Shown here: in pieces, positions 20,557 through 29,924 of the stretch
How positions within the stretch are numbered: the first letter of the stretch is position 1
Layout of the letters: the number at the start of each line of letters is the position of its first letter
Origin: Tannerella sp.
Lineage (GTDB): Bacteria; Bacteroidota; Bacteroidia; Bacteroidales; Tannerellaceae
DNA: 33,335 nucleotides
Direction: 5' to 3'
NCBI GenBank assembly: GCA_031283785.1
Contig: JAITBC010000281.1
Location: 1-33,335 of the forward strand
The notes under the pieces: generated by a model
Seen by the model: the letters and a program-made list of their open reading frames with translations, nothing else
Database searches by the model: none
What the model was told of the DNA's origin: nothing
Position numbers and translations under genes: made by a program

Positions 20557-23500
20557 ATGAGAAATATAATCAGATTAGCGATAAATAATCCTGTTACCAT
20601 AAGCATGGTTGTACTGGCCATATTGTTGCTGGGTAAAATTTCGTATGACCGTCTGAATGTGGATTTGTTGCCTGACATGAATTCTCCGCGTCTCTTTGTT
20701 GAGATTGAAGCGGGTGAGCGTCCGCCGGAAGAGATAGAGAAAAGGTTTGTGGAAAACATGGAATCGATGGCTATACGCCAGAGTGATGTGACGCAGGTAT
20801 CGTCGGTCGTTAAGGCGGGTTCCGCGCGTATAACGGTCGAATATCTGCAAAACAAGGATATGGACGAAGCTTTTCTTGACCTTCAGAAAGCGATGAGTTC
20901 GTTTTCCGGGAATGAAGATATAGAATCCGTCAATATCACGCAGCACGACCCTAATACGGCGCCTGTAACGCTTATTGCAATGTCGCACCGTTCGATAAGG
21001 GATATGGCCGAATTGCGCAAAATGGCGGAAAGTTATATACGTAACGAACTGATCCGTCTCGAAGGGGTTGCCGAAGTAGCGCTTTCTGGGCAGGAATCGT
21101 CTGTCCTGACAATAAAGACCGACCCGTATAAGTTGAGTGCGTTCGGCCTGACGATGAATGATATCGCTTCCCGGATAGAAGCTAATAATCAAAGTATTTC
21201 GGGAGGGCGTGTGAGTGAGCTGGGATTGCAGTATATCGTGAAGAGTTCGTCACTGTTTACTTCCGAAGCTGATTTTGAGAACCTTATCGTCAGTTATAAG
21301 CCGACCGAAGCATCTGGTGCGGGAACGACTTCGACGGCGGCAGGAGCGTCCGCTTCGACAGCCGGTAACAGTAATGCTCCGTTATTTCTGCGCGAAGTTG
21401 CAACCGTAAAATTTGAAAATGCACGACCGGAAAATATCGTGCGTATAAACGGCGAACGATGTATCGGATTGTCTGTTTATAAGGAGATGCAGTACAATAC
21501 GGTGCGGGTAGTCGACCTGATTAGCCGTCAGCTGGGTATTATCGAACAGGCTTTGCCCGGATATAGCTTCCAGGTCATCAGCGATCAGGGGACATTTATA
21601 AAACAGGCTATCGGAGAAGTGAAGGATAGCGCTGTTTTGGGGATCATACTTGCCGTATTGGTGCTGTTTGTTTTTCTTCGCCGTATCGGTACGACCCTAA
21701 TCGTCAGCCTGTCGATACCCATTTCTATTGTGGCGACATTTAATCTTATGTATTTCAACGGATTGACGATCAACGTGATGACTTTAGGCGGGCTGGCATT
21801 AGGCGGAGGTATGCTCGTCGATAATGCCATTGTGGTGATAGAAAGCATATTTCGAAGTCATGAACGGGGAATCGGTCGCGAAGATTCGATTGTCACGGGT
21901 ACGCATGAAGTAGCGGGAGCCGTGATTGCTTCCACATTGACGACAATCGTCGTATTCCTTCCCATTGTATACCTGCACGGCGCTTCCGGCGAGTTGTTTA
22001 AAGATCAGGCCTGGACGGTAGCGTTTTCGCTTCTGTCTTCGCTGTTTGTCGCTTTACTCGTGATACCGATGCTGTATGACAAATTGTCGGGACGCAAAAA
22101 TGTGAAGATCGAAACAAAATCCGTTCGGCTCGGATGGTACAGCAGCATGCTCGCTTTGATTATCCGGCGGCGCTGGTTCGTCATCGGAATCTCTGTGTTG
22201 TTGCTGATCGTGACGATACTGCTTTTACCGTTTGTGGGAACGGAGTTCCTGCCGCGTTCGGAGAGTAAAACCTTCACCGTTTTGGCAAAACTGCCCGAAG
22301 GCACCCGTATTGAACGTACCGATGCCGCAGTCGGCAATCTGGAATATTTGCTCCATACGATAATCGGCGACAGCTTGTGTACCGTATATAGCCATGTCGG
22401 TAAAGGCACGTCGGAAAATGAAGTGTTTGAAGGCGAACATACGGCGATGATGAAAGTGATACTTTCGGAATCATCGCCAATATCACCCGCAGAAGTCATG
22501 GCGCGCCTTGTGACTGCTACAGACAATATTGAAGGGCTTGAGCTTACGTTCAAACAGGATGATAATTCTTTAGGCACGCTTTTCGGAGACGAAGAAGCTC
22601 CTCTCATTGTGGAGATCAAAGGTGAAGATCTGGACGAAATCGTAGCGATTACCGACGAAGTAATGATGAAGCTGGAGGCTGTTGACGGCATCTATAATAT
22701 GAAATCATCAATGGCGGACGGCGCTCCCGAATTGACGGTGTCGATAGACCGCGTGATGGCGGGTATAAACAATCTCGCCGTTTCGACGGTCATAGAACAA
22801 TTGCGGCAACAGTTACAGGGACGGGAAGTCGGGAAAATGGATTATAAAGGCGAAATGCGTGATATTATAATTAAGGTTCCGGATATCACCGTAAACGAAT
22901 TGCGGAATCTTGTTATCAAAAACGGCAATCAGGAATTTCGCTTGCATGAGATTGCTACTGTAACAAGTTCGTTGGCCCCGAAAGAAATATTCCGCCGCAA
23001 TCAAAGCCGTATAAATAAGATACTGGCCGATAAGGATGTGGATAAGTCGCTGGATAAAGTCGCCCAACAAATACGCCGGACTGTCGCCGGCATAGACCTT
23101 CCGGTAAATTATTCGATAGTCGTGACGGGAGAAGAAGAAAAACGCCGGGAATCGATGGACAGCCTGATGTTCGCGTTGCTTTTATCGGTCATACTCGTAT
23201 ATATGGTGCTGGCATCGCAGTTTGAGTCGTTGCTGCATCCGTTCACAATTCTGTTGACAATACCGCTTGCCCTTGTCGGCGCCATACTGCTGTTTTTGAT
23301 TACCGGCATAACGATTAATATAATGGGCATTATCGGTATCATTATGCTGGCGGGTATAGCGGTCAACAACTCCATCATCTTAGTAGGGCGCATCAACCAG
23401 TTGAAAACGGTCATGAATCTTACGGAGGCGGTTATACAGGCGGGACAACAGCGCATACGACCTATCATCATGACAAGTCTTACGACGATTCTTGCGTTGT

Positions 23501-23664
23501 TGCCGATGTCGTTTAATATAGGTGAAGGCGCAGCCTTGCGTTCATCAATGGCAATTGCTGTTATCGGCGGGCTCGTCACCTCAACGTTAATGAGCCTCGT
23601 CGTCATTCCGTGTGTGTATTATGTGTTTGAACAAATGAAAAACAGAATGAAGCGAAAAGGATGA
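20557..23664 (+). CDS. RND-family efflux pump, inner membrane subunit 1
   Basis: This 1035-residue AcrB/HAE-type pump has the usual 12 helices and two large periplasmic loops. The proton-relay Asp in helix 4 is present at D422 in GGMLVDNAIVVIES; the second Asp of AcrB is Asn here, and the helix 10 Lys of AcrB is Asn (AGIAVNNSIILVG), a pattern common in non-enteric RND pumps. A Ser/Thr/Ala/Gly-rich insertion (about residues 252-274, bases 21310-21378) interrupts the first periplasmic half just before the APLFLREVATV strand; the companion pump lacks it there. The stop overlaps the start of the next gene by ATGA, indicating translational coupling. A TTTG, 20-base, TACGTTTT pair (20510-20541) just upstream could be a weak internal promoter. 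Substrate is unknown. Confidence 0.95.
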   Translation: MRNIIRLAINNPVTISMVVLAILLLGKISYDRLNVDLLPDMNSPRLFVEIEAGERPPEEIEKRFVENMESMAIRQSDVTQVSSVVKAGSARITVEYLQNKDMDEAFLDLQKAMSSFSGNEDIESVNITQHDPNTAPVTLIAMSHRSIRDMAELRKMAESYIRNELIRLEGVAEVALSGQESSVLTIKTDPYKLSAFGLTMNDIASRIEANNQSISGGRVSELGLQYIVKSSSLFTSEADFENLIVSYKPTEASGAGTTSTAAGASASTAGNSNAPLFLREVATVKFENARPENIVRINGERCIGLSVYKEMQYNTVRVVDLISRQLGIIEQALPGYSFQVISDQGTFIKQAIGEVKDSAVLGIILAVLVLFVFLRRIGTTLIVSLSIPISIVATFNLMYFNGLTINVMTLGGLALGGGMLVDNAIVVIESIFRSHERGIGREDSIVTGTHEVAGAVIASTLTTIVVFLPIVYLHGASGELFKDQAWTVAFSLLSSLFVALLVIPMLYDKLSGRKNVKIETKSVRLGWYSSMLALIIRRRWFVIGISVLLLIVTILLLPFVGTEFLPRSESKTFTVLAKLPEGTRIERTDAAVGNLEYLLHTIIGDSLCTVYSHVGKGTSENEVFEGEHTAMMKVILSESSPISPAEVMARLVTATDNIEGLELTFKQDDNSLGTLFGDEEAPLIVEIKGEDLDEIVAITDEVMMKLEAVDGIYNMKSSMADGAPELTVSIDRVMAGINNLAVSTVIEQLRQQLQGREVGKMDYKGEMRDIIIKVPDITVNELRNLVIKNGNQEFRLHEIATVTSSLAPKEIFRRNQSRINKILADKDVDKSLDKVAQQIRRTVAGIDLPVNYSIVVTGEEEKRRESMDSLMFALLLSVILVYMVLASQFESLLHPFTILLTIPLALVGAILLFLITGITINIMGIIGIIMLAGIAVNNSIILVGRINQLKTVMNLTEAVIQAGQQRIRPIIMTSLTTILALLPMSFNIGEGAALRSSMAIAVIGGLVTSTLMSLVVIPCVYYVFEQMKNRMKRKG

Positions 23665-26600
23665 ATTTTCTGTTAAATAGAAGAATAGCAATCGGTATGT
23701 TGTTTATATCGCTTACCCTGCTGGGGTATGTGTCATATAAACAATTGCCTGTGGAATTGTTGCCCAACGCAGAACTTCCCGTTCTGTTCGTGTCCGTTAG
23801 TTCACAGCAGGAGATGGATCCTTCTTATGTGGAATCGGAGGTGATCATTCCGCTTGAAGGCGCGGTAAGCGCTATTGGAGGGGTTGATAAGATACAATCG
23901 GAAATAAGTAACCGCCAGTCGTCCATCCGCATTGATTTTAAGGCGAATGTAAACTTTAAGACGACGTCGCTGAGGTTGGAAGAGAAGATGAAAGAAGTAT
24001 CGTCGTCGCTCCCCGAAGGTTTTGTCGTACGCGTCCAGAAAGTGGATGTGGCGAGGATGAACAATAATTTCATGACGTTGCAGGTGCGGGGGTCGGGAGG
24101 AGTCGATCGCGTACGTAACATAGTAGATGAAGAGATACAGTCGGAACTGGAAAATATTGACGGTGTTGCAGCCGTCAATGTATACGGCGGCCGTGAAAAA
24201 GCCATCGAAGTGAGGCTTGACAAAGAGGCTTGTAAGGCGCTTAACCTTACCACTTCGAGGATAAGCAACCTGCTGAACAGTAATACGCAGGAAAAAGTAT
24301 TCGTCGGGAATGTGAAAGAATCCGGAAGTCAGTATTTTGTTCACGTTAATTCGTCATATACGAAAGTGTCCGACCTCGAACAGATCGTCGTGGCGCAAGG
24401 CCCGGTATTACTTAAAGATGTGGCGACTGTCTTTTTCGACCTGAAGGAAGAAACATCATTCAGCCGTGTGAATGGTAAAGAAGCGATATCCGTTTCGCTT
24501 GTCAATGATGCGCAGGCAAATCTTATCGAATTGTCGCACCGTACGACGGAGGTTATCGAACGCCTGAATGAACGCCTGAAAATTCAGGATGTCGAGATTG
24601 TCGTCGATTCCAATACCGCCGATACGATGGAAAACAATATCAACCAGATTATAAACCTGGCGCTTGTTGGCGGACTGCTTGCGATAGTGGTGCTTTGGTT
24701 TTTTCTTAAAAATATAAGGTTGGTAATCTTCATTGCCTTATCCATGCCGATATCCGTCTATACGGCTTTTAATTTCTTCTATGCGGCGGGAATTACGATA
24801 AACAGTCTTACGCTTGTCGGCATGGCGCTGGCTGTCGGAATGTTACTCGATAACAGCGTCGTTGTGCTTGAAAATATCTATCGGCTGTCGGGCGCCGGCA
24901 TGTCGCCCGAACGTTCCGTCACACAGGGTACAAAGGAAGTATGGCGTTCTATTGTCGCAGCGACCCTTACGACGATAACCGTCTTTCTGCCCTTTGTCTT
25001 TTCCGACAATTTTCTGATAAAACTGGTAGGGAACAGTATCGGAGTGTCTATCGTATCGACGCTTCTTGTTTCCATGTTAGTAGCGCTACTGTTTGTGCCG
25101 ATGACCGCTTACCTGATGTTGCGGCGGAAAAATGTCGACAGCATATTTTATGAGAAAGTATCGCTTTCGCAGCGTCCTGTGCAGATTTACCTTGTTCTTT
25201 TGAAGACTTGTATGCGTAATTCCGGGGTAGCGGTGTTCGGCTCCGTAATCCTGCTTTTTGCGACGTTGATCTTATCGCTTGCTACAAATGTGCAACAGAA
25301 CAGGGAAGTAGATGCCGACCGTTTTAATGTCTATGTTACTATGCGTACGGGCAGCACGCTCGAAAGTACGGATAAAGTCGTGCAAGCGCTCGAAGAACGC
25401 CTGAATGAAATACCGGAAAAAAAAGATATCATTTGCCGTATTAATGAAGAAGAGGCTGTATTGACACTCGTTTTGCAGGAGGATTATCAGAAAATAGGCA
25501 AACGTAAGATTACCGAAATAAAAGCGGATGTACAATCGAAAATGCCGAATGTCGAAGGAGCGGAAATATCGGTATCGGACGCCACGGGAGGACAGAACCG
25601 TGGCGGTGAAGTGGGAGGAATGATTGCGTTTATGGGTATGCTGGGCATAGGCGACAATCAGGAACGGGTAATTATAAAAGGTTCCGATTATGAGATGATG
25701 CAACTTGTTGCCGAGGATATACGCTATTATCTCGACGAGCAGGATTTCATCCGTAATTCGTGGGTCTCGTATGCCCGCCGCCAGCCGGAAGTGCGTCTTA
25801 ATTTCGATCAGGTTTTGCTCACTTCTTACGGGATAACACGCACTAATATCACATCGGGATTGGCAGACCTGAATACGGAATATTCGTCGGGAACGACTTT
25901 TAAGGTAGGAGAGGAATCCTACGATATTATCATCCGCGACAAGACGCCGGAAGAAGAGGAGGAAGAAGAAAAAAAACAAAAAACGATAGATGACCTTGAA
26001 GCCGTGCAAATCATGAATGCAAACGGCGGTTTGCATAGCTTGCAGGATATAGCGACCGTGAATAGAGCTTTCGGACGCTCGCGCATAACGCGCGTTAACC
26101 AGGATAAACAGCTCGAAGTACGCTATAATTTTATCCGGAGCGTCGAACAGTCTAAATCCTTGCTCGAAAGTTATCGTACGGATATAGACCAGCTGATTGC
26201 CAATTATAACCTTCCGGCAGGTATTGCCATCGAAGTGATACACGAAGAAGACCTCTTTGCCGAATTTAAATTCCTCATTATCGCAGCATTTCTGTTGATA
26301 TTTATGATATTGGCCTGCGTCTTTGAATCTGTGACAACCCCGTTTGTCCTGCTGTTTTCCATCCCCTTGGCGGCTATAGGCTCGTTATTGGCTTTGCTTT
26401 TGACGGGCAACAGTCTGCTCAGCGCTAATACGTTGACCGGATTCCTTATTCTGCTGGGCGTCGTGGTGAATAACGGCATAATACTGATAGATTATGCCAA
26501 TATATTACGCAAACGCGGCTTTCGTCGTGAACGTGCGCTGATTATGGCCGGGTTATCCCGTATACGTCCGATACTTATAACGAGTATAACGACGATCATT

Positions 26601-28352
26601 GCCATGTTCCCGATGGCTATGGGCGATACCGAATACTCCGGCGCGATAGGCGCACCGTTTGCCATAACGGTTATCGGCGGGCTTGCTTTCTCGTCGTTGC
26701 TGACACTGGTAATCATTCCGACGGTTTGTATGGGGCTGGAAAATACATTGATATGGTATCGCACCCTGTCGCACAAAATAAAAATCCTGCATCTCCTGCT
26801 TATTCTGGCCGGGACGCTGGGTATTTATCTTTATGCCGACGGGCTGTTATGGCAATCATTATATCTGGTGGCGCTTATCATTCTTGTTCCGGGTATTACG
26901 TATTTTGCCCAGACGAGTCTCCGGCGGGCAAAAGCCGATATTGTTGACCCGGACAAGGATATATATATCGTGATCCGTAATCTTGTGAAAATATACGACC
27001 GTACCGGACGCTTCTCGCGCCAGTGGAACAGTGGCCTGGAACTGAGAAAACGACTTGGAATCAGCAATGAATATCATTCGCTGAAAGATTTTGTAAATAT
27101 CGGCTGGCAGTTTGCCCTCTGGGGTTTCGGAATATATTTTACGTATTTCTACGTGGAAAACAAATTGTGGAGCTTCGTCCTGTCTTTTGCGGTTTATTCC
27201 GCCACGTTATACTTATGGCATAAAATCAGAACATGGTTGTTTTACCGTTTCAACGAGAGTAAGGCTGTAAAATATATGAACCGTATCATCTTCTGGAGTA
27301 TACCTCCCTTCATTTTATACGGGTTGTATATGAAACTTGATAATCCGGCGATGACGGCTATCATCGGAGTTTTGTGGGGACTTGGGATTGCCATATATGT
27401 TACGTCCCAATATTTGTATGAGAGGGATATCAATATAGAACGCGTAAGCGGTCGTTTTGCCGGATTCAGGCGTTCGTTATTCCGTTTTATAAAAAGCGTC
27501 CCGCTTATAGGGAAACGTCGCCGTCCGTTCAAAGCTTTGCGGGGCGTATCTTTCAACATAAAAACCGGGATGTTCGGTTTGCTTGGCCCTAACGGAGCCG
27601 GTAAATCAACTTTTATGCGCATCATCACCGGCATACTGGAACAAAGCTACGGCAGTATCTGGATTAATGGTCTTGATACGCGCGTATACCGCGAAGAACT
27701 GCAGAGTTTGATCGGATTCCTCCCGCAGGAGTTCGGCACATACGAAAATATGACGTCATGGGAGTTTCTGGATTATCAGGCGATAATGAAGGGGCTGACC
27801 GATGAAGCGACGAGAAGTGCTCGGATAGCATACGTACTTAAGGCCGTACACATGTATGAACGCAAAGATGATAAAATAGGCTCATTCTCGGGAGGAATGA
27901 AGCAGCGGGTCGGTATTGCGCTGATATTGCTGCATCTGCCGCGTATCCTTGTCGTCGACGAACCTACGGCAGGCCTTGACCCGCGCGAACGTATACGTTT
28001 CCGTAACCTGCTCGTAGAATTGAGTAAAGACCGGATCGTGATATTTTCTACCCATATTATCGAAGATATCTCAAGTTCATGTAATCAGGTAGTGGTGATT
28101 AATAAAGGCGAACTCAGGTATTTCGGCGAACCGGAGAACATGGTAAATATGGCGGAAGGAAAGATATGGCAGTTCCATATCGACAGGGAAGCGTTTGATG
28201 AGAAACTGGATAAATCGTTAGTAATACATAACATTCAGGATGGCGACGGGATACAGGTGCGTTATCTGTCGGTCGAACAGCCTTATCCGGGTGCCGTACG
28301 GGTTGAAGCTAACCTTGAAGACGCCTATCTGTGCCTGTTGAAGAATATGTAA
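23661..28352 (+). CDS. RND efflux pump fused to an ABC ATPase domain split by a membrane insert
   Basis: This 1563-residue chimera starts with a full RND pump (residues 1-1032): D397 in GMLLDNSVVVLEN, helix 10 motif GVVVNNGIILIDY, and an acidic run (EEEEEEEKKQK, 764-774) in the second periplasmic loop. Two extra helices follow (about 1040-1085). Then IYIVIRNLVKIY (1101-1112) matches the first strand of the stand-alone ATPase at 13025 (ISIRSLNMRY). It is separated from the rest of the ABC domain (KALRGVSFNIKTG onward, from 1291) by about 175 residues with four predicted helices (near 1144-1164, 1169-1187, 1207-1225, 1229-1249). Walker A is GPNGAGKST (1309-1317), the signature SGGMK (1410-1414), Walker B with E1434, and H1465. 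All key residues are intact. The start overlaps the previous gene by ATGA. A sequencing fusion is unlikely because the frame is continuous. Confidence 0.93.
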   Translation: MNFLLNRRIAIGMLFISLTLLGYVSYKQLPVELLPNAELPVLFVSVSSQQEMDPSYVESEVIIPLEGAVSAIGGVDKIQSEISNRQSSIRIDFKANVNFKTTSLRLEEKMKEVSSSLPEGFVVRVQKVDVARMNNNFMTLQVRGSGGVDRVRNIVDEEIQSELENIDGVAAVNVYGGREKAIEVRLDKEACKALNLTTSRISNLLNSNTQEKVFVGNVKESGSQYFVHVNSSYTKVSDLEQIVVAQGPVLLKDVATVFFDLKEETSFSRVNGKEAISVSLVNDAQANLIELSHRTTEVIERLNERLKIQDVEIVVDSNTADTMENNINQIINLALVGGLLAIVVLWFFLKNIRLVIFIALSMPISVYTAFNFFYAAGITINSLTLVGMALAVGMLLDNSVVVLENIYRLSGAGMSPERSVTQGTKEVWRSIVAATLTTITVFLPFVFSDNFLIKLVGNSIGVSIVSTLLVSMLVALLFVPMTAYLMLRRKNVDSIFYEKVSLSQRPVQIYLVLLKTCMRNSGVAVFGSVILLFATLILSLATNVQQNREVDADRFNVYVTMRTGSTLESTDKVVQALEERLNEIPEKKDIICRINEEEAVLTLVLQEDYQKIGKRKITEIKADVQSKMPNVEGAEISVSDATGGQNRGGEVGGMIAFMGMLGIGDNQERVIIKGSDYEMMQLVAEDIRYYLDEQDFIRNSWVSYARRQPEVRLNFDQVLLTSYGITRTNITSGLADLNTEYSSGTTFKVGEESYDIIIRDKTPEEEEEEEKKQKTIDDLEAVQIMNANGGLHSLQDIATVNRAFGRSRITRVNQDKQLEVRYNFIRSVEQSKSLLESYRTDIDQLIANYNLPAGIAIEVIHEEDLFAEFKFLIIAAFLLIFMILACVFESVTTPFVLLFSIPLAAIGSLLALLLTGNSLLSANTLTGFLILLGVVVNNGIILIDYANILRKRGFRRERALIMAGLSRIRPILITSITTIIAMFPMAMGDTEYSGAIGAPFAITVIGGLAFSSLLTLVIIPTVCMGLENTLIWYRTLSHKIKILHLLLILAGTLGIYLYADGLLWQSLYLVALIILVPGITYFAQTSLRRAKADIVDPDKDIYIVIRNLVKIYDRTGRFSRQWNSGLELRKRLGISNEYHSLKDFVNIGWQFALWGFGIYFTYFYVENKLWSFVLSFAVYSATLYLWHKIRTWLFYRFNESKAVKYMNRIIFWSIPPFILYGLYMKLDNPAMTAIIGVLWGLGIAIYVTSQYLYERDINIERVSGRFAGFRRSLFRFIKSVPLIGKRRRPFKALRGVSFNIKTGMFGLLGPNGAGKSTFMRIITGILEQSYGSIWINGLDTRVYREELQSLIGFLPQEFGTYENMTSWEFLDYQAIMKGLTDEATRSARIAYVLKAVHMYERKDDKIGSFSGGMKQRVGIALILLHLPRILVVDEPTAGLDPRERIRFRNLLVELSKDRIVIFSTHIIEDISSSCNQVVVINKGELRYFGEPENMVNMAEGKIWQFHIDREAFDEKLDKSLVIHNIQDGDGIQVRYLSVEQPYPGAVRVEANLEDAYLCLLKNM

Positions 28353-28399
28353 GACTGTTTTATTTAAAAGAGATATAAAAATAACCGAATCTTTAGCAT

Positions 28400-29116
28400 A
28401 TGCGATTAAAAAATTATACAAAGCTGGTAACAAAAGTTGTACGATATAATCTGAAAATTATATTTGCAGGGAAGTTCTTCTGGTTTCTGCTGGCGGCTTT
28501 CGCCTTTTTTGCGTTCTTCATGTTCCAGCAGGCATGGAACAGGAGTGAAATAAATGAAGGTTCGATATACGACCTGTTGTTGTTCCCCTGCTTACTTCTG
28601 ATATTCTATCCGGTTGTGTTCGGTATTCAGAATGACGAAGACAGCCGGATACTGGAAATCATCTTCGGTATTCCCAATTATCGTTACAAAGTATGGGGCG
28701 TTCGCATGTTGATGGTATATGTCGCGAATTATTGTATCCTTGTCGTATTCGCATATGTCGCCCGTCTGCTGCTGTACCCCGTGAATATATTCGAGATGGC
28801 GGCGCAACTTATCTTTCCGATGTTATTTTTCGGTAATCTTGCCTTTATGTTCTCCACCATCACGCGGAGTGGAAACGGAACCGCCGTCATTGTGATTATT
28901 ATCGGATTGTTATTTTTTATTTTTCTAAATTCCAGTCCGGAAATTCGTAATTCATTCTGGAACGTGTTTATCAACCCGTTTGCCATACCGAACAGTATTC
29001 ATCCCGTGATATGGCAGGATACCATCCTTAAAAGCCGCCTGTTCCTCTTCGTAGGCGGTATTGTATGGCTGATGGTCGGTCTTCTGAATCTCCAGAAACG
29101 GGAGAAGTTTGTATAG
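28400..29116 (+). CDS. ABC-2 type permease, small
   Basis: This 238-residue membrane protein has about six predicted helices (near residues 27-47, 60-80, 107-130, 136-160, 165-183 and 213-232). It has a cytoplasmic segment with FGIQNDEDSRILEIIFGIPNYRYKVWGVR, which resembles the conserved coupling-helix loop of ABC-2 permeases such as the giant one at 13947 (LDTSEVFYVHPLSNAEYVIGKIWG). It starts 47 bases after the RND-ABC fusion gene, so the ABC domain of the fusion is its most likely energy partner. The start ATG is at 28400, where MRLKNYTKLVTKVVRYNLK gives a basic, cytoplasmic N-terminus. It appears complete. It is the last gene of the exporter cluster. The substrate is unknown. Confidence 0.8.
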   Translation: MRLKNYTKLVTKVVRYNLKIIFAGKFFWFLLAAFAFFAFFMFQQAWNRSEINEGSIYDLLLFPCLLLIFYPVVFGIQNDEDSRILEIIFGIPNYRYKVWGVRMLMVYVANYCILVVFAYVARLLLYPVNIFEMAAQLIFPMLFFGNLAFMFSTITRSGNGTAVIVIIIGLLFFIFLNSSPEIRNSFWNVFINPFAIPNSIHPVIWQDTILKSRLFLFVGGIVWLMVGLLNLQKREKFV

Positions 29117-29129
29117 CGCGCCGGGTTAA

Positions 29130-29924
29130 GTTGCCGCTGGAAGAAACTCATACGCACGCGTCTGGAAATACCTGCAAGTAGAGCGCAATGCGGTCATTGT
29201 TGCAACTCCCGATCACTGGCATCAGCCGATTTCAATCGCTGCCGTGAAAGCCGGCAAACATGTGTATTGTGAAAAACCTGTCATTCACAAAGTGAAAGAA
29301 GCTCAGGCGTTGATTGATGCACAAAAAGCCGCCGGCTCGTATTTCCAAGCCGGAAGTCAGGGTATGGCGTCTTTGGGAAACCGGAAAGCAAGGCAGCTGG
29401 TTTTAGCGGGATTCCTCGGTAAAATAAACTTCATCGACGGGCAATTCTCCGCTGCTCCCGGCTTATTGGGAAATTATCCGATACCCGGCGACGCCTCGGA
29501 AAAGACAATATGGTGGGAACAATTCATCGGTAATGCGCCCAAATATAAGTTCGACGCACAACGCTTCTTTTATTGGAGAAACCGGAAAGATTACGGCACC
29601 GGTATCGCCGGAGATTTATTTGTTCATGTATTGGCCAGCCTGCATTACATAACAGACGCTGTTGGCCCTGAAAAAATCTATTGCACAGGTGGCATACGTC
29701 ATTATACCGACGGTTACAGGGATACCCCGGACGTGATGTTCGGATATCTGGATTATCCCGACAGACATAACACAGGCGCGTTCACCGTACAGTTAGGCGC
29801 TAATTATGCCGACGGCGTCTCCAAAAAATGGGGTAGCATGGACTTCCGCATCACAGGTTCGGAAGGCGTTCTGGATGTCGGATGGGACAAAGTAACATTC
29901 AAATCCCTGAAAGAAATCGACTGA
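29130..29924 (+). pseudogene. Gfo/Idh/MocA-family oxidoreductase fragment, truncated at both ends
   Basis: The open frame (an in-frame TAA lies at 29127-29129) carries the middle of a Gfo/Idh/MocA-type NAD(P)-dependent oxidoreductase. AVIVATPDHWHQP begins near 29190 and the CEKPV motif is near 29268. After them come a WWEQFIGNAP substrate-domain stretch, RFFYWRNRKDYGTGIAGDLFVHVL, and GSMDFRITGSEGVLDVGW. The N-terminal Rossmann strand with GxGxxG and any signal peptide are missing, and no credible start exists before the conserved part (the GTG at 29244 is inside it). The C-terminus stops right at an AT-rich repeat cluster, over 100 residues short of usual length. The piece before about 29160 shows no recognisable homology. 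It lies 13 bases after the permease stop, in the same direction, and is probably nonfunctional. Confidence 0.75.

Noticed and set aside
23640..23680. Possible frameshift or assembly join between the two RND genes
   Set aside because: ATGA stop/start overlap is a normal coupling arrangement, and both proteins have complete starts and ends.
25272..26243. A 323-residue minus-strand open frame
   Set aside because: It is antisense to the RND part of the fusion gene, shows no domain, and is rich in Phe, Arg and Ile as expected for a shadow frame.
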